64,000 nucleotides of DNA from Dendronephthya gigantea (GCF_004324835.1 NW_021163083.1:1-64000); one strand, 5' to 3'. Positions 48,787 to 60,902 are shown, counted from the first letter of the stretch. A program made the numbers and translations. Notes: generated by a model from the letters alone, not told the origin.

Positions 48787-49362
48787 TCAGGACCATAGAG
48801 TCTCATCCAAGATTGCAGTGCCAAGGCCGTTCATATTGTCTCTTATGAGTTCAGCATCTGCGTTTTCAAAATCCACATTTATACAAATACATTTTTGTTT
48901 GTTCTCTGGTTGGAGTGGTGAATCTTTGAAGCAAAATGGAATTATTTTTCTTTCATTTTGAAAGATTGTGTCTCTCTTCAATGAATCCAAGTCGTAATCT
49001 GTCAGAAAACATACAAGGACAATGTGGCGCTCCGGCTCTTCCAACTGCTTTTTCACCCATGTTTCTATCTTTTCTTTCTCAACTTCTAAAGGCACCTTCA
49101 AGAACATGAAATCACTTTTATGCTGGTCTTCTTCGGGTAGTGGAGGATTGGTGATTTTCATGCTACTTTCATCCCCCCATGCATTCACTGCATCACAGAA
49201 AGGAATCATGTGTGGTCTTTCAGAATTACTGTATAAAACAATTACGCCTAGTGCTCTTGTTTGTGGAGGCTTTTTGGATTGTTCAGGCTTTTTGGGTGAT
49301 TTGGGAGCATCTTTTGGCTTCTCACTTTCATGTTGCCCAGGTTTGTCAGATATCCCACCCAT
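48787..49362 (-). CDS. Unrecognised cytosolic protein, possible SEFIR/TIR-like fold
   Basis: 191 residues in one coding exon. The ATG at 49,362 is preceded by a good acceptor (TTTCTTTAACAG), so a 5'-UTR intron is likely; candidate upstream donors (AACAAG|GTAGGT near 50,490 and GATAG|GTAAAT near 50,427) lie about 1.1 kb away. Residues 1-35 are Lys/Pro-rich and disordered. From about 37 the chain alternates strand and helix: ALGVIVLYSNSERPHMIPFC, IETWVKKQLEEPERHIVLVC, KIIPFCFKDSPLQ. The YS after the first strand and the W-x-x-x-Q helix before a VLVC-like strand resemble SEFIR/TIR signalling domains, but similarity is weak. No signal peptide or membrane segment. Other Rossmann-like folds are possible. 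Confidence 0.6.
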   Translation of the reverse strand: MGGISDKPGQHESEKPKDAPKSPKKPEQSKKPPQTRALGVIVLYSNSERPHMIPFCDAVNAWGDESSMKITNPPLPEEDQHKSDFMFLKVPLEVEKEKIETWVKKQLEEPERHIVLVCFLTDYDLDSLKRDTIFQNERKIIPFCFKDSPLQPENKQKCICINVDFENADAELIRDNMNGLGTAILDETLWS

Positions 49363-49366
49363 TATC

Positions 49367-52104
49367 CTGTTAAAGAAATTAAAGCTCTATTTACAATACA
49401 GTCAAAATAATGGCAGGGTGTGGCTAAATCTGGTACCCCTGCCCAATTTTATTAGTGCTCAGGCTACCAATACAAAGGCTGGAGTTCACACTTCCAATTG
49501 CTTAAAGCTATCACAACAAAACATTAATCTGCAGGCTTTGCTAAAATCCTGTTCTATCCTTTTTTTATTCGTCAGTTTGTATTTTAATTTTTGGTCAGTT
49601 TTGGTCAGTTAATCGTTTTTTAATACCAGACTAACCAGAGGTGGGTTGACCTGGGTGCAAAGCACTAGCATGCAAATTGTTGATTTGTTAAACCCCAATA
49701 CACCAACCCTTCAATTTTCTTCTGATTGGCGAGTCTTTATTAGGAGGGTAGTGAAAGGACATTCGCCTTCTAGAATTCGAAAATGCTAGGTGATGAGGTT
49801 TCTGAAAAATCTGAATACTATATGTATGGTCTAATTGGTCTTGTATGCATGGAGATTAAGGGTTGGGGTTTGCTCTCTTGGCTGTGTTGCTGAACACTGC
49901 ATATACTCTGTTACCTGTAAGTCAGATACCTGATCAATAATACTACCCACTCAAATGAAATTATCAGGTATTTGGTAAAGCAATTCTAAGTCCCATCATG
50001 CATTTCTAGACACAAGGATGCAATTTCACATCTAAAGTAAACCCTCTGAAGCTTGACCTTCCGATCTTATTGCAAAATTTATGCCTTTTTGCTCGGTATT
50101 TATACCAACGTTAAGCGCATCCCATTGCTCAGGAACAGCTCGTGAGGTTGTAGCAATAAATACCAGAATCTACGTTCCTCCAATAATTTGTTTGACTTGT
50201 CAGTATATGGCTATGGCAATTTCTTGAAATTCGATTAAGCAGTTCGATAAAATTTGTTATTGGCGACCAGAGAACACACATGTTGCAATTTTGTTACATT
50301 CAGAGGCAATTGCAACATTGTTTGACTTACACCCAAATCATGTGTGAATTTGGTGATAAAACAGTAACCTGATGTTGTGTTTAAACAAGATATAAAGGAC
50401 GCAACATATCTTCACGCTAATTTACCTATCGCGTTGAAGTACATACGACACCCAGTATATCCAAAAAGTGGAGTGTACCTCAATACCTACCTTGTTCTTG
50501 AACCCTGCTGACAACCCAAAACGTGACCAGTGCGTTTCTGTAAACCAGATTAACGTGTCTTGATGAAATGTCCCAAAAAGTTGGTATAAAGGTGGAAAGC
50601 GAAGGAGACACGAGAGGCGTTGTTCATGAAGGTCTCGGTAGCGCCGTAGCGGACAAAAAAACATCGGTGACGTCATGAGTACTTTGAGCCCGCGTTAAAC
50701 ATTTCAAATTGTGCACCAGACTTCTACGAATTGGATACCTTACCACGGGATTCTGCATGTTGCGTCGAAATGAGACTGTAATGAATTTGTGACAGTCCGA
50801 GGCGAGAGAATGCTGAAACCCTGCATGTGGACGGATGCAGCTCATAGAAGGGTTTTTTGCACTGAACATTTTGCCGCGATGTTTTTTTGCATAATTCGCG
50901 CGGTTTGTTTTAGGTCTTTATTTTTTTGCAAGAGTCAGTGCGCTGACAAAAAATAAGACGAATACAGAATGGTCGTTTATCAGGTTGCTCCATTCGTTTG
51001 TTGGAACTTATGGAACTTATTCCGACTGCTTCCTTGAGCAGAACTCTAGAGATCATATTTCCCGAAAATTGGCATCAAAATTGTTTTTAAAAAAATAGGA
51101 ATTGTCGCGATTTTTGCGTGGATAAAACGGTGGTCTAAACTCCGCGATCCGCATAGCGTACCTATTTTTTCGAACTTTGTGAGTCATCCAGGCTATATAT
51201 TCGGATCAGTTTAAATATCCATTTATCTTTTGAGGTCAGTTGAGTTATCACAAGTTATCAGTGGTTAATATTCCATTAATATCTCATGTCATTACATTTC
51301 AGATTGAGATCAGTTTCACCGTTGTTTCACATTCCAGTGACATGTCGAGGCCAGTGTTCTCAGCAACGATCAGTGGCAACGATCCGTCACTCCAGTATAT
51401 CCAATGGGTCCAGACCACTGGTCCAGACAGACCAGACTTATAATAATATGGGTCCAGACCAGTCAGATGAATAAACCATCATGAATAAACAATAGTTTAT
51501 TCATCTCAATTGTCCAGACTTATGGGTCCAGATCACCTATATAGCCGCGTTTACACTACGTGCTTTGACCTGGCCTGGACCAGACCTAGGCTAAAGGTGT
51601 GAACGTTTGTTTATCCCGCCTAGACCAGGCCTGGACCTCTAGGCTCTAGGCCACAAAACCTCACCTGGAGCACGATTTTTCTAATGTGAACGGGCTTTAC
51701 CTAGTCTAGTCCTGACAAATTTTAAACTTAATAGTATGATTTGTATAGGATCCATACTAGTATTAACACTTTTCGACGTGTTTTGGGTCTTGCTTCAAGT
51801 ATTTTGTCATTTATTTTGGCTCTCCAATATCATCAACAAGAAAGCAGTGTCAGTGTGAACGTGGCACATATTACCTAGATTTTTCCCACTCCAGGCGAGA
51901 TCAGGGCCCCTAGTCTGTGCTCTAGTGTAAACGCGGCTTATGAGACCACCGATTCTGGAATTATCACCGAATTCCTGTTCGAATGTACGATTGTATCAAT
52001 TATGATTGTATAATTATGTAAATTATTCCAACCATGTTCAAATATAGAGGAGACGCCCTTTGAGGTATTAAATTTCAAGCATGATATTGTAACCAAACGG
52101 TGGC
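49367..52104. other. Intergenic / 5' region of the minus-strand gene and upstream of TRP
   Basis: It contains the presumed 5'-UTR intron and promoter of the minus-strand gene (to about 50,900), then a segment rich in GGTCCAGAC-type short repeats (about 51,390-51,540) and a MITE at 51,542-51,940 before the TRP start. No other gene is supported. Confidence 0.45.
51542..51940. mobile_element. MITE, ~399 bp, ends TAGCCGCGTTTACACTA
   Basis: The left end TAGCCGCGTTTACACTA pairs with TAGTGTAAACGCGGCTTA at the right. Internal GACCTGGCCTGGACCAGACC-like repeats are partly self-complementary. A TAT-like flank on both sides may be a short target duplication. Confidence 0.75.
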
Positions 52105-55100
52105 ATGGCCGATTATAAGGCGGTTCCGTTAAATGAGACTGAAAATATCAGAGAAATGGAGGAAAGACAGGCAGCTTTAAACACGGATAAGCCTTTTGAA
52201 ATCCCAAAACTTAGCAAAGAAGACTGGGTGAAGGTCAGAAGATTTGATGTGATATAATACCATTATTCACGTGCTTGTTTTGATTTCTCTGTGATTTCAT
52301 TGGCTATCTTTTCTGTGTTGGTTTATTTTGAAATGTATTAGTTAAATCTGTGTTGTTATTAGTTAAATTACCAGATTGTAACACTATTGTTTACCTGATT
52401 ATAAATCTTCAATATCGAGATAATGGAGTAAAATCCAGTAGACAGTATGTCAATGTGTATTGATTGTCAGTATGTATACACACTGTAAACACAAGTATAA
52501 CTAATGTTTGCGTTGTAATTACATTGCATTGTAGCATCTCTGATTTCTACATAATACAATTGTTTGAACTTCATACTTTTATAGACTCATGACATGCATA
52601 ATAAGATGCAATACTGGGCTACAGAAAGTTGTCTGTTTTGTTTTCTGTTACCTATCAGAAAGAGATGATTTTCGTATAGGTTTCCATTCTGTGACTCATG
52701 GGCTTTTCAATGTAGATTGTCCCCTTCTCCTGTTGAAGAACCATGGAATTCCTTGGTGGTTGCTAAAATGTGTCCTTGGGGGTTTACAACTAAAATATGT
52801 CCTCAGGGGTTTATAATCAAGAGAAATGTATCTTATATATAGTCGATACATAAATATAGCCTATACATAACCTTCCTTCAGGTTAATGTTAAAGTTGAAA
52901 AGGAAGGCCTATCCTATAGTGAGGCTGTAGATAAAGTCAAAGCTGAAAAACTCATTGAAAATGAAGAAGATGGTAATCGTGGTACTGACCCTCTGATAGT
53001 TATGTTAAAAGAGTGGCCTAAATTAGAGGAAAATAAAGACTCAAAACGTTTAGCCAGTTTGGAATACCTGGTAAGATGTGGAAAAGTATATAGTAATAAT
53101 GATATGAAATATACTGAGGAGGATATTTTTGTCAGCCCTATTTACTAACCTCATTTCTGCAGAAAAATCTGCATGTATTTTCAGACATTTTGGGAAAATT
53201 TCCAATATATTCTAGATTGGCCGACTGACCAAAATCATTTTGGAGAAAGATAAAGGAATTACTGAAGTAAAAGAGGGAAAAGAAAAAAAGAAAAAAAAGT
53301 ACAATGAATTTTTTCGTGATGATAAAGATTCATCAAAACCTACATTACTTCATATGGCTGCTAAACTGAACTACGCTCAAGTCTCAAAGATGCTGGTAGA
53401 GCATTCCCCAAAGCTTATGTATGCGATAACAGCGGATAGTGTATTACCATTGCAGGTTGCCTTAAGAAACTTTAGAGATGATACTGCTTCATATCTCATA
53501 TCAAGGATGCAGTATGATCGGTATGTAATAATTGCTTTTTGGGAGTGTTGAAAAATTTGGATGTATGAACTAGCTTATATGAGTGTAGTCAAGTATGCAT
53601 TATATTTTGGTTTTGACTATGCTTTTCTTAGTTGTTTCAGTAGAAAGCTAAGTCCTTGAATAGCCATGCAAGTTCCAGTCAGAACTAACCTGCAGAGAGT
53701 GTATGTTTTATTTCTAGGAGTAATGCCTATTCTACTTTGGAAAACATCTCATTTATGATTGTTTTTTAAAAGTGTCCAACAGCTGTTTCTGCACAGTAAG
53801 GGTAAAAAACCAAAGGACCCTAGTTTTGGAGAGATCATCGGTCATCGTGATCCTAAAATGAAGGTACATGTTGCATTTTGTGTTATGAACCTCTCAAAGT
53901 TCAAACCCAACCTGCAATCAAGCCTGAGACAAGGTGACTGGATTGATCCCCAACTTTAACATGACCTAGTTGCATCACTGGATTCTGTAGCGTTGCCTGC
54001 CTGACAATTTATCTGGTTATACTAATATTTTGGTTTTCATAGACTGTAAAAACGATGAATTTCTAAAGACACAAGTAATTATAATAACTTGATATTTACA
54101 TAGTGGAACAAAATTGCCAGGCTGGCTACGCCACTGCATGATTTATATATCCATTTCTGTCAACTACTAAAACCTCTGCCAACAAGAGATTTGACTTGAT
54201 TTAATCCCATTACTGTTCTAGAAAACAGTTACAGCAGTATTAAACAAATTGATCGATCCTGTTTGGCCATACCTTCCGAACCGTGAAGATCGAGAAGAAA
54301 GTGGAAACAGGAATGACATTACAAAAGCATTAGAAAGTGTTCCAAATGATCCCTTGGACTATGATTTCTATTATCACATTCTTGAAACTGATGATAATGG
54401 AAATGTGCCTGATGATGATTCAAATTTCAACAAAGAATCTGTATCGTGCCTTCGACATATTGCTGATTGCAGTACAGATGATAAGGTGTATATTAGTCAA
54501 TCTGCTTGACCTAGCTACTGAGGTCTTAAAGTTGAGACTAATCTGAACCATGACAAGCAGTGCTAAATTCAGTGGCATAACACAACCATTGGGGGCCCTC
54601 CATCCATCAGCCATTTGTAGCCCCCCTTTGCTCCACTAAAATTGGCTGAATTCACAACTTGCATGAACACAAAGCAATCTTCAATTGCATATATATGTGA
54701 ATGGAGAATAAATCTATATTACTATGCTGAGATTACGCCTCCAAAATTCATAATAACATAATATTAATAGGCTGCCTATACCATGTCTGTGGATAGTAAT
54801 TTTATTTTCCATCCCGTCACTTCACACCCTTCCATCCATACACATGAAATTTCATTAAACTATCATTTCATATCACAGGAAGCTGTTCAGCATCCAGTTG
54901 TTCGGATGTTAGCGGTAAAAAAATGGAAAAAATTTGGCTTCTGGTGGTTTTGGTAAGTTGAGGTCGATCCAGTGTGGTATTGTTGGAAGGGGGGGGGGTG
55001 CAGGCCTGTTTGTAGCCATGGAGTGTGGTGCAAGCAGTTGAGCTGTAATAAGAAACATTAGAATGTATGCTTTTTTGAAAAATCCTAAAAATTGGACCCA

Positions 55101-58100
55101 TCCCCTTGCACCCCTCCCCTCATACCAGGGGTGCACCTGCTCTCCTTCTCCATGGTAGATCCATGTCTGCTGTATGTTAAAGCAACATTTCTTGATTATT
55201 TCATACCATTGCCTAATGTACACCGTACAAAATATTTATCAGCCAGATACCATAGTTTAATCTGTTTGTATTATACGCTCATCTTTTGTGCATCTCTTCC
55301 TTTCACCGCTGACGTACATCTCCTGTTATTTCCTAGTTTTGAGGCTGCGTTGTATGCATTATTCTTCACGGTATTGTCATTTGCTCTCATCTACGGCTCT
55401 ACCCGTGACCATCCAACGAGATACGAAGGCCCTGCTGATATATTTCGAGCGCTCTGTGAAATCTGTAGCATCATTTTCTTAATGGTCCAGTTCGTTCAGA
55501 TGATATTTGAAATAGCAAGGTTTGTCTAAATGTCTGAAAAGTTTCTACATTCACTGTCTTTCGTGAACCTGTCGGACTTCGAAATCAGCGCCACTACTTT
55601 AGCTTTCCAGTCAAACACGATAACATTCAATTACCACTGGCACTGGTTAGGTATTGATCACTGACCTATATTAGACCATAATATGAACTATCTAATATAG
55701 GTCAGTGGTATTGATACAGTTGATTACTTGAATAACTTGATTGTCTCCACTGTGACTTTTGTAACTATTTTGGCTCAGAATGCGTGCCCAGCTCCCTACC
55801 TGTAAGTTGGTATTCTGTGCCAGATGACTTTACTGTCAATTGCGTTTTGTGACTTGTCGTTGTTTAACAAATTTTTTTCTTTACAGAGAGAAAAGCCGTT
55901 ATTTTGATTTTTTCAATTGCATCAATATATTGAGCATGATCATTTTTATCCTCTTTGTTATTCCACTTCGTTTTGTTGAATCGAATTCTCAATGGCTCAC
56001 AGCTGCGATTGGTTATCTTCTGTGCTTCATACACCTCTTTAAATATTCCAATGTTTCAAGGTAAACGTTTGTATTCTTCTTACAATTTATTATTCGTAAC
56101 CCTACCCGTAGTCTGTTGTATACAGTTTCTCATAATCAAAGGTGTTGTGCATTCAGAAGACCTTAAAAAATAGGGTGGCAGGAATGTTGTTGATTATTAG
56201 TCAAGCATCGTTAAACCTCAAACTGTTTTATCCTTATAGAATCACTGGTCTTTACACTACAACGATTGTGAAAATGATCATGGAAGATGTCAAACGTTTT
56301 ATGCTGTTCTTTGCTGTGATATTTATTGGATTTTGTGGAACAATGTTTTTGGCTCTGAAAGTCGACGGTACCCAGGATTCGTACAGGTATGTTTTCATAC
56401 GATGTTGTATTCTCAATCAAACCATCTTTTCTTCATTTCGACCTCATCCTTACCTCAAACAATCCTCCATTACCTCAAACGATCCATCCGTACATCATTC
56501 GGTCTATATCCTTCCTTTTAACCAAATTATAGCTTTTCCTCGATAATGTTGGGTGGCTTCAAAGCTCTTGTTGGACAAGGAACACTGGAAGAGGACGATG
56601 GGAAAAAGTTCGGGTAATTTGCTACACTTATCTATATCAAATATTCTCTAAAATATCCTTGTCTTCAAGGCAGTCGTTATACCATATTTGATAAGAATCA
56701 AATTTGTATTTTGTATCGTATTTTTAATAGTAATCCAACATGGGCGGTTGTTCGAAAGGCGTTGAGCCTAAACGGTGGATAAGTTCAAAATGGAAAACAA
56801 AATTATCTACTTTTTAAACAACTGAGCTGAAATATTTCGATGTAAATAGTTTAATTGTCAATAGATGTAGTACATATTAAATGCATAAGATGCAGGTTCA
56901 GTCATTCACAAGATCCATTAGAGTATTTTTAAACTTTGGCTTATCCGCCGTTTTAAGCTAAACGCCTTTCGGACAACCGAAACCCCAGCCAGTTATGTAA
57001 AGCTCTTTATAGTGACGATAGTTCTCTGGGGTTTTTTAGCTGGTTAGCGAGTGTTGTTCTCCTGGTCTACATGGGAGTATTGACGGTGATGTTGCTCAAT
57101 ATTCTCATTGCACAATTCGGCTTCACGTACGCCGAAGCAAGAAAGACGGCGAGAATTCAGTACGCAGCCGATATCATGCGTATTGTCACTCGTTTGGAGT
57201 ACAGTAGATTTGAGAGATGGGTAAGCACGCAGAGGTGCAAAACCTTTAGGTTTATCGTGTTGCCACAATCATAATTTATTACCAGAATGCTTTTCTCGTC
57301 GGTAGGGAGGAGTAATCTATAACCTGTAGTAATCTATAATCTTTCCCTTGATGTAATGTGAAAAGCATCCCTTCCCCCTCCCTCTATAGTCGTATAGGTT
57401 TCGTTAAGGCATTTTCCTAATGTATCGTGGAAACCCTGACTTTCCTTGCATGTCATGCGGTAATGCGCAACGCAATCTCAAACCAACAGCTATATCACGG
57501 TAAGTTTCATTAAGTCGAACAATTTTTCTTTAAAAGAATTACCGAGAGAATACATACGAACCGGGTGCCAAAATGACGGACGAAGAATTAGCGGAAGGTA
57601 TCTGATCATAAAACATTTTGTAGAGGCCATGCTACAGTGGTAATCGCAGTGAACTGTAAAACCTGGAACGCTAACTTCTATAGTTCAGCGTAATACTTGG
57701 CTGAAGCCAAAAATTGAAGAGTTTTTGGCTCTGTTTTTCGTTCAATTTTTATAAAAATTAGCGAATGAATGTATTTTACATAGTTCTTGACATTCCTAGA
57801 TAATTTCTCTCAACGTCTGTCTCTCTCAAATGTTCAAAAACTCAGAAAAACTACCCGGCTTCAAATTTGGCTACAAAGATGGCGGCCAAGTTAGCGTTCC
57901 AGGTTATATTACAATTCACTGGTTAAACGATACAATTGTACTTTTGAGAGATGTAAACTAATGAGGAGTATTATAACTTGCATGCCATTTTTTGTATTTT
58001 TTTTAAAGAAATGTTGGAGAGCACAGAAGGGCGACATCCTTGGGAGACAGACGAGGAGAAAATTGGCAGCGTGAGGTATGGTATTGATTCAAGAATGGAT

Positions 58101-59374
58101 AGCATGAAATTCAAGGGTCGTGGAATGACGGGAAAAGACTGGGACCAGTTGTCAAATAAAACTATAAAAATCCATTTCTCGGTTGAAACAACTCGATATA
58201 TTGTGAAATATACTTTTTATTTCGGTCAGAGCTGTAGTTCTTGTATAAATAAACGTAATCACAAAATTTCGACTAGTTTAGAATATATAGTCGATTAAAT
58301 ACTGCAGATTAGATTTCAACTTCAACAACCTTTCCGAACGCTGAATGATTGCCTAAATTATGAGCGTGAGATCACCCGGACTTTGACTTATCTTTCCCGT
58401 ATAAATTACCTCAATGTGCGTCCCAATCTATATACCTTATATAAATAAGAATTCGGCGGAGCAAGAACACGCGAATTTCCTGTTTTTAGAGAGGCGATGA
58501 AAAGAGTTCTCAAGACAGACAGAGGAAAGGAAAAAGATCCTTTGGAAACTGTTAAAGAAGAACTTATGCAAAGTATTAATGAAAAATTTACTAGTCTCAC
58601 GTAAGTATTATAAGCTCGATGTAACTGTCATATTTCTCCCCTATGCACTTCATATAACGAAATTTATTGAGGCCCTGTTACGCGGTGAAATTTTTTCATG
58701 CAACGTGCAATACAATTTTTGAGAGATATAAATTTGGCAAGTACGAAACTTTTGTGTTTATTACACTTCATGGACGTTTCTCACAGTTACACTTTAAAGA
58801 CTTTTCGCCGATTTACATCTTTTAAAAGTAGAATTCCATATTTGCATTGCAAGTTGCAAGAAAAATTGAACTGCATAACACGGGACCTCTACATAATACC
58901 CCTTGAAACCAACCAGTCTGAATGGAAAATATTCAACAACGTATGTATATTTTCACTGATTGAGTTCGGAAAAAGAAACCGCAGAGTCTATCTTGAAAAA
59001 ACTAACGTAAGCAGATATAATATTCTTCTTCATATTTTATAAACCGAAAAATTCTGCTCGTATGCATTAACTTGATGCATGATCTGCGATAGAAGTTTTT
59101 CTGCAAATTTGCCTCGAACGAGTTCCTCCATTGTTCTTTATTTGAACCGAGATATGTGGCCTAATAACTCGTACAAAAATATACAAAATAAATCGTGAAG
59201 ACAGCTCTGCCATGCATGCAGTATAGGTTAGCATAGCAAAGTTAGTGGAGATATCTTGTTTTATTGTAGTATTCAATTCGAATACACATCTGCGCTATCT
59301 ATTTTAGAGCTATGATGGAGCAAATGAAGAAAGAATCGGAGCAAATGAAGAAAGAATCGCAGCCAAGCGAGTGA
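52105..59374 (+). CDS. TRP-family cation channel with N-terminal ankyrin repeats, 15 exons
   Basis: Exons: 52105-52233, 52882-53070, 53216-53520, 53718-53863, 54222-54485, 54879-54952, 55256-55519, 55887-56060, 56240-56386, 56533-56613, 57040-57220, 57537-57597, 58009-58075, 58490-58600 and 59308-59374, all GT-AG with fitting phases, about 752 residues. Exon 3 has ankyrin-type repeats (KPTLLHMAAKLNYAQVSKML). HPVVRMLAVKKWKKFGFWW is the pre-S1 segment seen in TRPA/TRPV channels. S1-S4 lie in exons 7-8, the S4-S5 linker and S5 in exon 9, the pore (SFSSIMLGGFKALVGQG) in exon 10 and S6 (GVLTVMLLNILIAQFGFTY) in exon 11. The cytosolic tail ends in a doubled MKKESEQMKKES helix. Exon 4 is one base too long at a run of six T (53,762-53,767), probably a sequence error. 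Exon 13 can also read through its donor to a stop at 58,298 near an AATAAA, a possible short isoform. The subfamily is not settled. Confidence 0.9.
55659..55707. repeat. Hairpin in a TRP-gene intron
   Basis: CACTGACCTATATTAGA pairs with TCTAATATAGGTCAGTG across a 15-bp loop; perfect arms. Confidence 0.85.
56742..56986. mobile_element. MITE in a TRP-gene intron, relative of the one at 28,194
   Basis: About 245 bp. The left arm has GTTGTTCGAAAGGCGTTGAG and CCTAAACGGTGGATAAG; the right arm has CTTATCCGCCGTTTTAAGC and AAACGCCTTTCGGACAACCG. The core CTAAACGGTGGATAAGT is shared with the 28,194-28,434 element. Confidence 0.8.
57645..57925. mobile_element. MITE in a TRP-gene intron
   Basis: The left arm CAGTGAACTGTAAAACCTGG continuing AACGCTAACTT pairs with AAGTTAGCGTTCCAGGTTAT and ACAATTCACTG at the right end; about 280 bp. 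It contains AAGATGGCGGCC near 57,878. Confidence 0.75.
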
Positions 59375-59972
59375 CTCAACGGAAAAGAGCGCTATAAGGT
59401 TTGTTTACAAGCTCGGAAAACACAATTGACAACGATTTATCTCGTCGATTGTAGCGTTTATATATTATATGCATGCATGGCATTATGAATCCTACTGAAA
59501 GAACAAATAGACGGACTACTCCACTAAGCTATGGGTCTTGCTTCTATAAAAGGTTTTCTATATGCATTTTTTAAATAGCTAGGTTACAGCATTTGTTAGT
59601 ATATTTTATTCACACTATCAAAAAAGAATGTTTTATTATATCGCTATATAATACCAAACGATCACCAAACACACGGTCGTCACGTGAAAAAGAGACTGTC
59701 ACCTAAGTCGTAGAATTTGAAAGTAGATAACTACTATCATAGGAATGTTCGAGCACCTAACCCCACACGGACATCGTCTATTTCTATATATAGTATATTT
59801 ATTAGTCGTAAGTAAGTAAAATGCGTAAAACTTGGAGCGGTTAGCCAATGGTCATTGTCCTATCAAGAGCCTAGTCGATTGCGCTGCGCCAGACTGATTC
59901 AAGGCTTCAGGCGTGAAGAAGCAGATGTGTGTGTATATGACGTATATATAGCAACCGACGAACACAACCAAA
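59375..59972. other. Convergent 3' intergenic region
   Basis: About 600 bp between the TRP stop and the PRRT-like stop. An AATAAA signal for the minus-strand gene is at 59,803-59,798 (TTTATT on plus). No AATAAA was found for TRP. No gene in between. Confidence 0.6.
59798..59803 (-). terminator. Poly(A) signal of the PRRT-like gene
   Basis: AATAAA on the minus strand, about 170 bp past the stop codon at 59,973. Confidence 0.5.
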
Positions 59973-60902
59973 TTATTTCTTTGGGCGGATGATGAGAAAC
60001 ATTTGACTAACCATGAATAATTCAACACATCGAAAAGACGTCTGGTAGCCCCACCAAGGCCATGCTTTCGGGACGACGTCGTTGTTGTAGAACACGTAGA
60101 ACTCCCAGAGGGCATAAATCTGCGTGCAGCAAATCAGGAGGCCTGTGGCGGCCGCACGTCGCGCGATTTTCATCACTTTCCTGGTGCGAGCTTCTTGGAA
60201 GCGAGCCGGTCTCGCGTTTTTCTCGTTGTTACTTTGACCGCGAGCGACCGGGGTTTCATTACCGGTGACTGTGAGATTCCTAAGAGTTTGTCTCACTTGA
60301 TTTTGGAGTCTAATCGAGGCTACAATGAAACCACCAAAGAGTAGTATGCCCCAGACCACGAAGAAGGAACGACAGATGAAGAGGAATATCGTCTGTGAGA
60401 AGTATACAAATATCATATCAAACGTTATCACCACCACGAAGTGTATCACCAAAACTAGTGCCAGAACTTTGCGCTTGTGAATGCGGGACGGTAGCAACTG
60501 CAGTTTCGTGACCTCGACCAATGACCAGTTGATGAGAAAGAACCCGGATGTAAGACAAGGGTAACCCAAGCTGAATAACAGCAGTCCATAGCCCGGGGTC
60601 AATGCGAAAGGTCTCCGCGTGGAGTAAGGGTCGCCTAGCAACACCACAGCACGGGTGAAGCCTAGAAAACAAACCAACCCTGTTATTGCAACGAAGTAAT
60701 TTCTCGAGTTTTTCATCTTGCTTTTGCAAAGCTTGACCAGATTGTAAACCCCGTAGACGGCGATGAAGAAAAAGGTTATTCCAAAGACGTAACTGTGTAC
60801 AGGCAACGCCCATTTCCAAACTTCTGGATCTTCGTTCCAATCCGGCAAAGGTTCGGGTATCCCATCAAGTACTCTGGAAGAACTGTTTGAATCCTTCCCC
60901 AT
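59973..60902 (-). CDS. Seven-pass membrane protein of the PRRT3/PRRT4 type
   Basis: 309 residues in a single exon. A short polar N-terminus precedes DPEVWKWALPVHSYVFG, which matches the conserved entry to the first membrane span in proline-rich transmembrane proteins 3/4. Predicted spans: about 36-57, 67-88, 105-128, 147-167, 170-197, 252-272 and 285-303. Conserved family features visible are a DPY motif after the second span (LLGDPYSTRR), GYPCLTSGFFLINWSLVEV in the third and IHFVVVITFDMIF in the fourth. A basic loop (about 205-245, rich in Arg/Asn) separates spans five and six. The vertebrate Pro-rich extracellular region is absent, so this is a compact form. Function is unknown in the family. 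It is convergent with the TRP gene. Confidence 0.82.
   Translation of the reverse strand: MGKDSNSSSRVLDGIPEPLPDWNEDPEVWKWALPVHSYVFGITFFFIAVYGVYNLVKLCKSKMKNSRNYFVAITGLVCFLGFTRAVVLLGDPYSTRRPFALTPGYGLLLFSLGYPCLTSGFFLINWSLVEVTKLQLLPSRIHKRKVLALVLVIHFVVVITFDMIFVYFSQTIFLFICRSFFVVWGILLFGGFIVASIRLQNQVRQTLRNLTVTGNETPVARGQSNNEKNARPARFQEARTRKVMKIARRAAATGLLICCTQIYALWEFYVFYNNDVVPKAWPWWGYQTSFRCVELFMVSQMFLIIRPKK

Noticed and set aside
49022-49612. Plus-strand 196-codon frame
   Set aside because: Antisense shadow of the minus-strand gene at 48,787-49,362, whose frame has better composition and start context.
58698-59042. 114-codon plus-strand frame in the last TRP intron
   Set aside because: Lies wholly between exons 14 and 15 whose phases join exactly; sequence is not similar to any protein I recognise.
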